A DNA stretch of 64,000 bases, taken from the NCBI GenBank assembly GCA_036250195.1, contig JAVHZZ010000003.1, positions 17,996,504 through 18,060,503 on the forward strand. The letters run 5' to 3'. Position numbers and translations under genes: made by a program. Positions 59,472-64,000 of this stretch are shown one piece after another. Each line of letters starts with the position of its first letter. Position 1 is the stretch's first letter. Source of the stretch: Mixophyes australis. Taxonomy: Eukaryota; Chordata; Amphibia; Anura; Limnodynastidae. The notes beneath the pieces are model-generated. The model had not been told where the DNA came from and searched no databases. It was given only the letters and a program-made list of their open reading frames with translations.

Positions 59472-59608
59472 GTAAAGCCCGGAGATTATCTAAAGTGTTG
59501 CCATCTCTAACCGCTATCCACATGCAATATGTGAATATCGACAAAGAAAAATATATTAAGGATCAAATTCTTTGTTTTTTACAGTTAGTATTCCTACTTT
59601 ATCATTAA

Positions 59609-60768
59609 CCAATATTATAAGTTTTATTTTTCTTGCTGTTAATGTACTTAAAAAACATTTTGGGATTAACTATCTCTGGCAATCTGTTTGTCAGCTTCAG
59701 TCTTTGCCAATCTGATTTCCTTTTTACATACTTTACTACAATCCTTGTCGTTACATAATGGGGTTTCAACCCCTTCTAGTTTTAACAATTTAAATACCCT
59801 GTCACCACCTACACCGACTTATACAACCAAATTAGGTGCCTTTTATTCCTAGACATTTTGTGGCCATATGTACCAGCAACAGTATTTTTAATAGTTCCCC
59901 TTTGATATCTGTGTTTTTATGTAAGAGTACTCTTCCCCAGTCTGCAAGATTCAATGCTCCTCTGAGATAATTAAGCTTTGCTCTTCCTAGATGCAGAATT
60001 TCTGTAGCTCACTTAGAAAACTTTTCTTGGAATTCAAGTTAAATGTTACCTTTTTCTGATTATAATTCCCTAAACGCCCCCTCACTCCATATACATTAGA
60101 TATAATATCTGTTTTATTAGACAGTTCCACAAACACCATTATCCACCTTTTTATTTGGGGGAGTAACAAAAGAAAACTCCTAGGGGAAAGCCACCTCTCA
60201 GATTCTGCCACCCACCATGTCTCTCAATATCCCCAGCTCTGATTAAGTCACTGACTATGTATAAACATATCATCTGACTCCTCTAAAACTGATTTATGAT
60301 TATGATAGAATTATATCTACTTATGGTGGCTCTGTGTATTTTACAATATTCTCACAAGTGTCTAATCTGTACATTTATACTGTTTCCACAAGATAAATTG
60401 AGCAATTATCTAAAATACCGGCCAGCTCAGCAAATAACTCAACAGTACAGCTCCCAGTTGCTGGTTTCTATAAACCCTCCAGGGCTGCTATTAGTTGGAC
60501 ATAACTGGCAAATAACCCCGTTTATATTATTCCCAAAGTATGATGATTCCACTGATTAGGTAATAGCTTATTCATTTTCATTAGCACATTAATTATTATA
60601 GTATGTTGGATCAGATTGCTTATTCCCTTTTGCTGATTAAGAATATAAGCAATTTTTTATTTTTATATGACAAATTTGCAGAAACAATAAGAGGAACATT
60701 TACAGAGCTCGTCAAGTTATTGTGTCTACTATTTTATGTATGTTCAACTAGAGGCTGAGCACCTATGG
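59609..60768. other. No recognised gene
   Basis: AT-rich, with short frames only. The stretch near 60120-60190 weakly resembles the end of a LINE protein, but too little remains to call. Confidence 0.3.
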
Positions 60769-60860
60769 CAGCGGTGGGCAACAGATAGCACAAGTCATCG
60801 CGTGCAGTACCCCAGCCGGCTGGCTGTTCCCAACCTTATCTTCAGCTTAATAAGCAGATG
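60769..60860 (+). mobile_element. Possible hAT-like left end
   Basis: Begins cagcggtgggcaacagatag, resembling a hAT terminus, just before the 148-bp tandem array. No matching right end was found after the array. Confidence 0.3.
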
Positions 60861-61865
60861 CAGTGACATGATGTGAGGAGGGGAATGGAGGTAGCAGGAA
60901 GCCACAGACTGAGAGTTATATAGTGGAAGGAGCAGGGTCCCCAGCAGCACAGAGTATATCAGGAGATGAGTGATGTGTTAGTGAGGACAGGGCTGCATGT
61001 GACAGGGGCAGTGACATGATGTGAGGAGGGGAATGGAGGCAGTAGGAAGCCACAGACTGAGAGTTATATAGTGGAAGGAGCAGGGTACCCAGCAGCACAG
61101 AGTATATCAGGAGATGAGTGATGTGTTAGTGAGGACAGGGCTGCATGTGACAGGGGCAGTGACATGATGTGAGGAGGGGAATGGAGGCAGCAGGAAGCCA
61201 CAGACAGAGTTATATAGTGGAAGAAGCAGGGTCCACAGCAGCACAGAGTATATAAGGAGAGGAGTGATGTGTTAGTGAGGACAGGGCTGTATGTGACAGG
61301 GGCAGTGACATGATGTGACGAGGGGAATGGAGGCAGCAGGAAGCCACAGACTGAGAGTTATATAGTGGAAGGAGCAGGGTCCCCAGCAGCACAGAGTATA
61401 TCAGGAGATGAGTGATGTGTTAGTGAGGACAGGGCTGCATGTGACAGGGGCAGTGACATGATGTCAGGAGGGGAATGGAGGCAGCAGGAAGTCACAGACT
61501 GAGAGTTATATAGTGGAAGGAGCAGGGTTCCCCAGCAGCACAAAGTATATCAGGAGATGAGTGATGTGTTAGTGAGGACAGGGCTGCATGTGACAGGGGC
61601 AGTGACATGATGTGAGGAGGGGAATGGAGGCAGCAGGAAGTCACAGACTTAGTGTTATATAGTGGAAGGAGCAGGGTCCCCCAGCAGCACAGAGTATATC
61701 AGGAGATGAGTGATGTGTTAGTGAGGACAGGGCTGCATGTGACAGGGGCAGTGACATGATGTGAGGAGGGGAATGGAGGCAACAGAAAGCCACAAACTGA
61801 GAGTTATATAGTGGAAGGAGTATGGGTCCCAGCAGCACAGAATGGAGACAGCAGAAATCCAGACT
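60861..61865. repeat. About 148-bp tandem repeat, nearly seven copies
   Basis: The marker cagtgacatgatgtgaggag starts at 60861, 61009, 61157, 61303, 61451, 61600 and 61749, giving periods of 146-149 bp. Units also contain ggagatgagtgatgtgttag. The similar minus-strand frames of about 60 codons are products of the repeat. Confidence 0.95.
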
Positions 61866-62525
61866 GAACATTATATATTGTATGGAGCAAGTCTCCCACT
61901 GTAGAGTATTAATGTGAGGCTCTTGTCAAAGCGGTGGGGTAAGATTGCGGTGTCAAATGCACATTATATGAAGATTTTAGCCAGAGCTGTTGAATCATCC
62001 ATTGTCTCTGTGGCTAGAAATATCATTTTGGCATTAATGCTTGGTTAGTGCATTGAAATAGATTTTTTTTTTGGACCTGCAACAAACACTGGGATCATCA
62101 TAACTCCCAATAATCCCTATTTTAGCAAGACAATTTTGATTCTCAGAAATCAAAAAGAAGAGTGATCTATTAAAAGTGGGTTTGTGTGAATGTTGGCGTG
62201 GTCATGCTGCTCGAGTGTGGTTGAGTAGCTAAAATGTTAGAAGTTGTTGAGTTATCTTCCTCCCTCATTTAGAAGTCTATCGCACATAATTAGCTGAATG
62301 AGGTCCTCAGGATTGGGAGTGAAAATAATGGATTGGAAGAAGGTGCAAAAATATCTTGTCATTAGTGTTATTTGCTATCTAAGTGTATCGCTAATTCAGT
62401 CTATCCATTCCCTCTAATTGAAGCCCATATTGTATATCACATTTATTACATTGACAGTCAGAAAAGAAATGAGCCCCCACAATATTTGACAAACTTCATC
62501 AAGCTAGTTTGCGGTGGTTTTATAG
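61866..62525. other. No recognised gene
   Basis: AT-rich unique-looking sequence. No supported frame. Confidence 0.3.
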
Positions 62526-62531
62526 ATACGA

Positions 62532-63071
62532 TTGAAACATGAAAGCATGGACCGGTTAGCTCATGTTGGCATGACATATGATAATGAAACTAAATCATCC
62601 CATTTATCACATTGTAAATTTGCAGATTCTGAGGACATAGTGTCACAAAATTTAATTAAACCAGTGATGCAAGACCTGATAGTATCACCTACAACCTTAC
62701 AAGCGCTAAGTAGGTTTCCAATTCAAGAGATAAATGCCATATATTATGTAGAAGGCCAGATGCCATTGCAATTCAAAAATTGTTGGCTTGAAAATTTTTC
62801 AGAGTTACTTGAATAACTCACCAATGGTCAAGTGCATAGTATGTGCACAAAGGGTCAGTCAAGGTCACCAGGTAGCAAAGCTCAAAATGACAGCCCAGGT
62901 ACAACATATGTAAAAACTGACAAACCAGACGGTAGTTCCAAAAATAAAAATGAACATGTAAATTGCACATCTAGCATTGTGGTCTGTGCCAATGGTGGGG
63001 AGGGTAATAATGATGTATATGTTGTTCATTCTGGGACTGAAGTTGCACTTTATGACAACTGTGAAGTGTAA
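62532..63071 (+). other. Unidentified 180-codon frame with one stop
   Basis: One reading frame is open from about 62526 to 63071 except for a single TAA at 62814-62816. The first in-frame ATG is 62547. The first part contains NLIKPVMQDLIVSPTTLQAL and a hydrophobic segment. The second is hydrophilic and rich in S, K, N and G (DKPDGSSKNKNEHVN). No domain was recognised. It could be a decayed retroelement gene or a chance frame. Confidence 0.35.
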
Positions 63072-64000
63072 ACTGAAAACTCTAACTCATTGTCAGTTAC
63101 TGTTTGTATAATTCAAGAGCAATATCCCAAAATAGAAACAGCTATGACCCCCAAACATCATTTATGGGAGTATTAGACAGAGTTAAAAAGTACAGCAGGA
63201 CACATCCTAGAGCACTCTCCCTAAAATGCTCAGTTAGCTGATAGCCTTAGAAATGACACCTTTCAAGTTAGTTGACTCTGTCCAATTCAGGAATTAAAGG
63301 CTTGCGCAGAACCAAGGTGGCTAATACCTAATAGTACCTGTCCAATAAAGCTGTATACACCTTATGCGCCAATACTGAAAAGCACCAATTTTATCTTTTA
63401 AGCACCCTCCGCCTCCCTACGGTCCCCATAAAGATTATAGATAGGAAGTGGGCAGGTGCTCCGAAGCTCGCTTCCCATGAATCAAATCGCCATATGAAAG
63501 CAGAAAATTAAGGCTGAGTGACTTACAGTGAGCGGGCATCCCCATCTGACTATTGGTGTTAATGGGACCTCATGAGTATGACCTAGCAAGTCGTTCCAAG
63601 ACCAGTTTCCATATACACAGAGTTACCTGTGAGTAGACTATGTTTAATGAAACTTAATGGGGAAGCAAAATAGTGTAGACAAAAGCAAACCAGTATAATG
63701 CAACCTGTTGGCCTCTATTTACTATAGAACTACAAGTCTCAGCACGCCTTATATGGGGTGCGGGCTGCAGCAAGTTGCATAGTACAGGTCTGGGAGGTGC
63801 ATTCTCTGTGTAAGTGAGACCAGAGGGTTTATATCTCCAAACCATCTCCAGCTTAGCTCACAGTTGTGTAGTTGACCACTTATATAGACCAGAAAAGAAG
63901 GTAGTAGGTGAAATGTTGGTGTTCAGGTCTGGCAGGGTGTTGTGGGGGATGGAGATGTTATACTTGTAACTGTTATTACATATAAGTTCATTAAGTTTAT
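63072..64000. other. No recognised gene
   Basis: Moderately AT-rich. The stretch aactacaagtctcagcacgc at about 63728 resembles the inner part of the hAT MITE at 715 but is isolated. No supported frame. Confidence 0.3.

Noticed and set aside
60916..61871. Series of similar 60-codon minus-strand frames
   Set aside because: They recur once per 148-bp repeat unit and carry no recognisable motif.
9242..64000. Exons of genes expected near PBK in other vertebrates (SCARA5, ESCO2, CCDC25)
   Set aside because: I looked for recognisable collagen-like, SRCR or acetyltransferase segments among the open frames and found none. The region may still be an intron or intergenic.

Overview
The window is vertebrate nuclear DNA, most likely from a frog or another amphibian. 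The vertebrate call rests on an intact, intron-split PBK/TOPK kinase gene. The amphibian call is inference from the repeat mix: palindromic MITEs, hAT and Tc1 elements, solo LTRs, a tRNA-derived SINE and LINE 3' tails. No bacterial, phage or CRISPR feature was seen.

Positions 1-9.4 kb hold the only gene recognised with confidence, pbk on the minus strand. Seven coding exons with canonical splice sites join to a 331-residue protein. The start codon is at 9241 in CpG-rich DNA and the stop codon is at 2488. Its introns carry SINE and LINE fragments and two minisatellites.

Positions 9.45-17.2 kb upstream of pbk are a stack of nested insertions in what looks like one original AT-rich tandem array. 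The insertions are a hAT-like element swollen by GC-rich minisatellites and itself hit by a solo LTR, a cluster of Helitron-like copies hit by a hAT MITE, LINE 3' ends (one hit by another retroelement), and a dead Tc1 transposon.

Positions 17-35 kb are repeat-rich and show no recognisable gene. They hold palindromic MITEs, a foldback element split by a second solo LTR, and SINE and LINE copies. Positions 35.2-39.7 kb hold a hAT transposon whose BED-finger transposase frame carries several stops. Non-autonomous relatives with perfect 8-bp target duplications lie at 46.0-47.3 kb and 58.8-59.2 kb. A third solo LTR lies at 42.6-43.4 kb.

Positions 47.6-64 kb are dominated by minisatellites (33, 27, 44 and about 148 bp units) with scattered MITEs. 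An exon-like frame at 59.3 kb and an interrupted 180-codon frame at 62.5 kb could not be identified.

No new multi-gene system was found. The more unusual signals are the MITE families (shared ends and 3-bp target duplications with different cores, some carrying RFX- and NF-Y-like sites), the insertion stack, and the altered C-terminus of the kinase.
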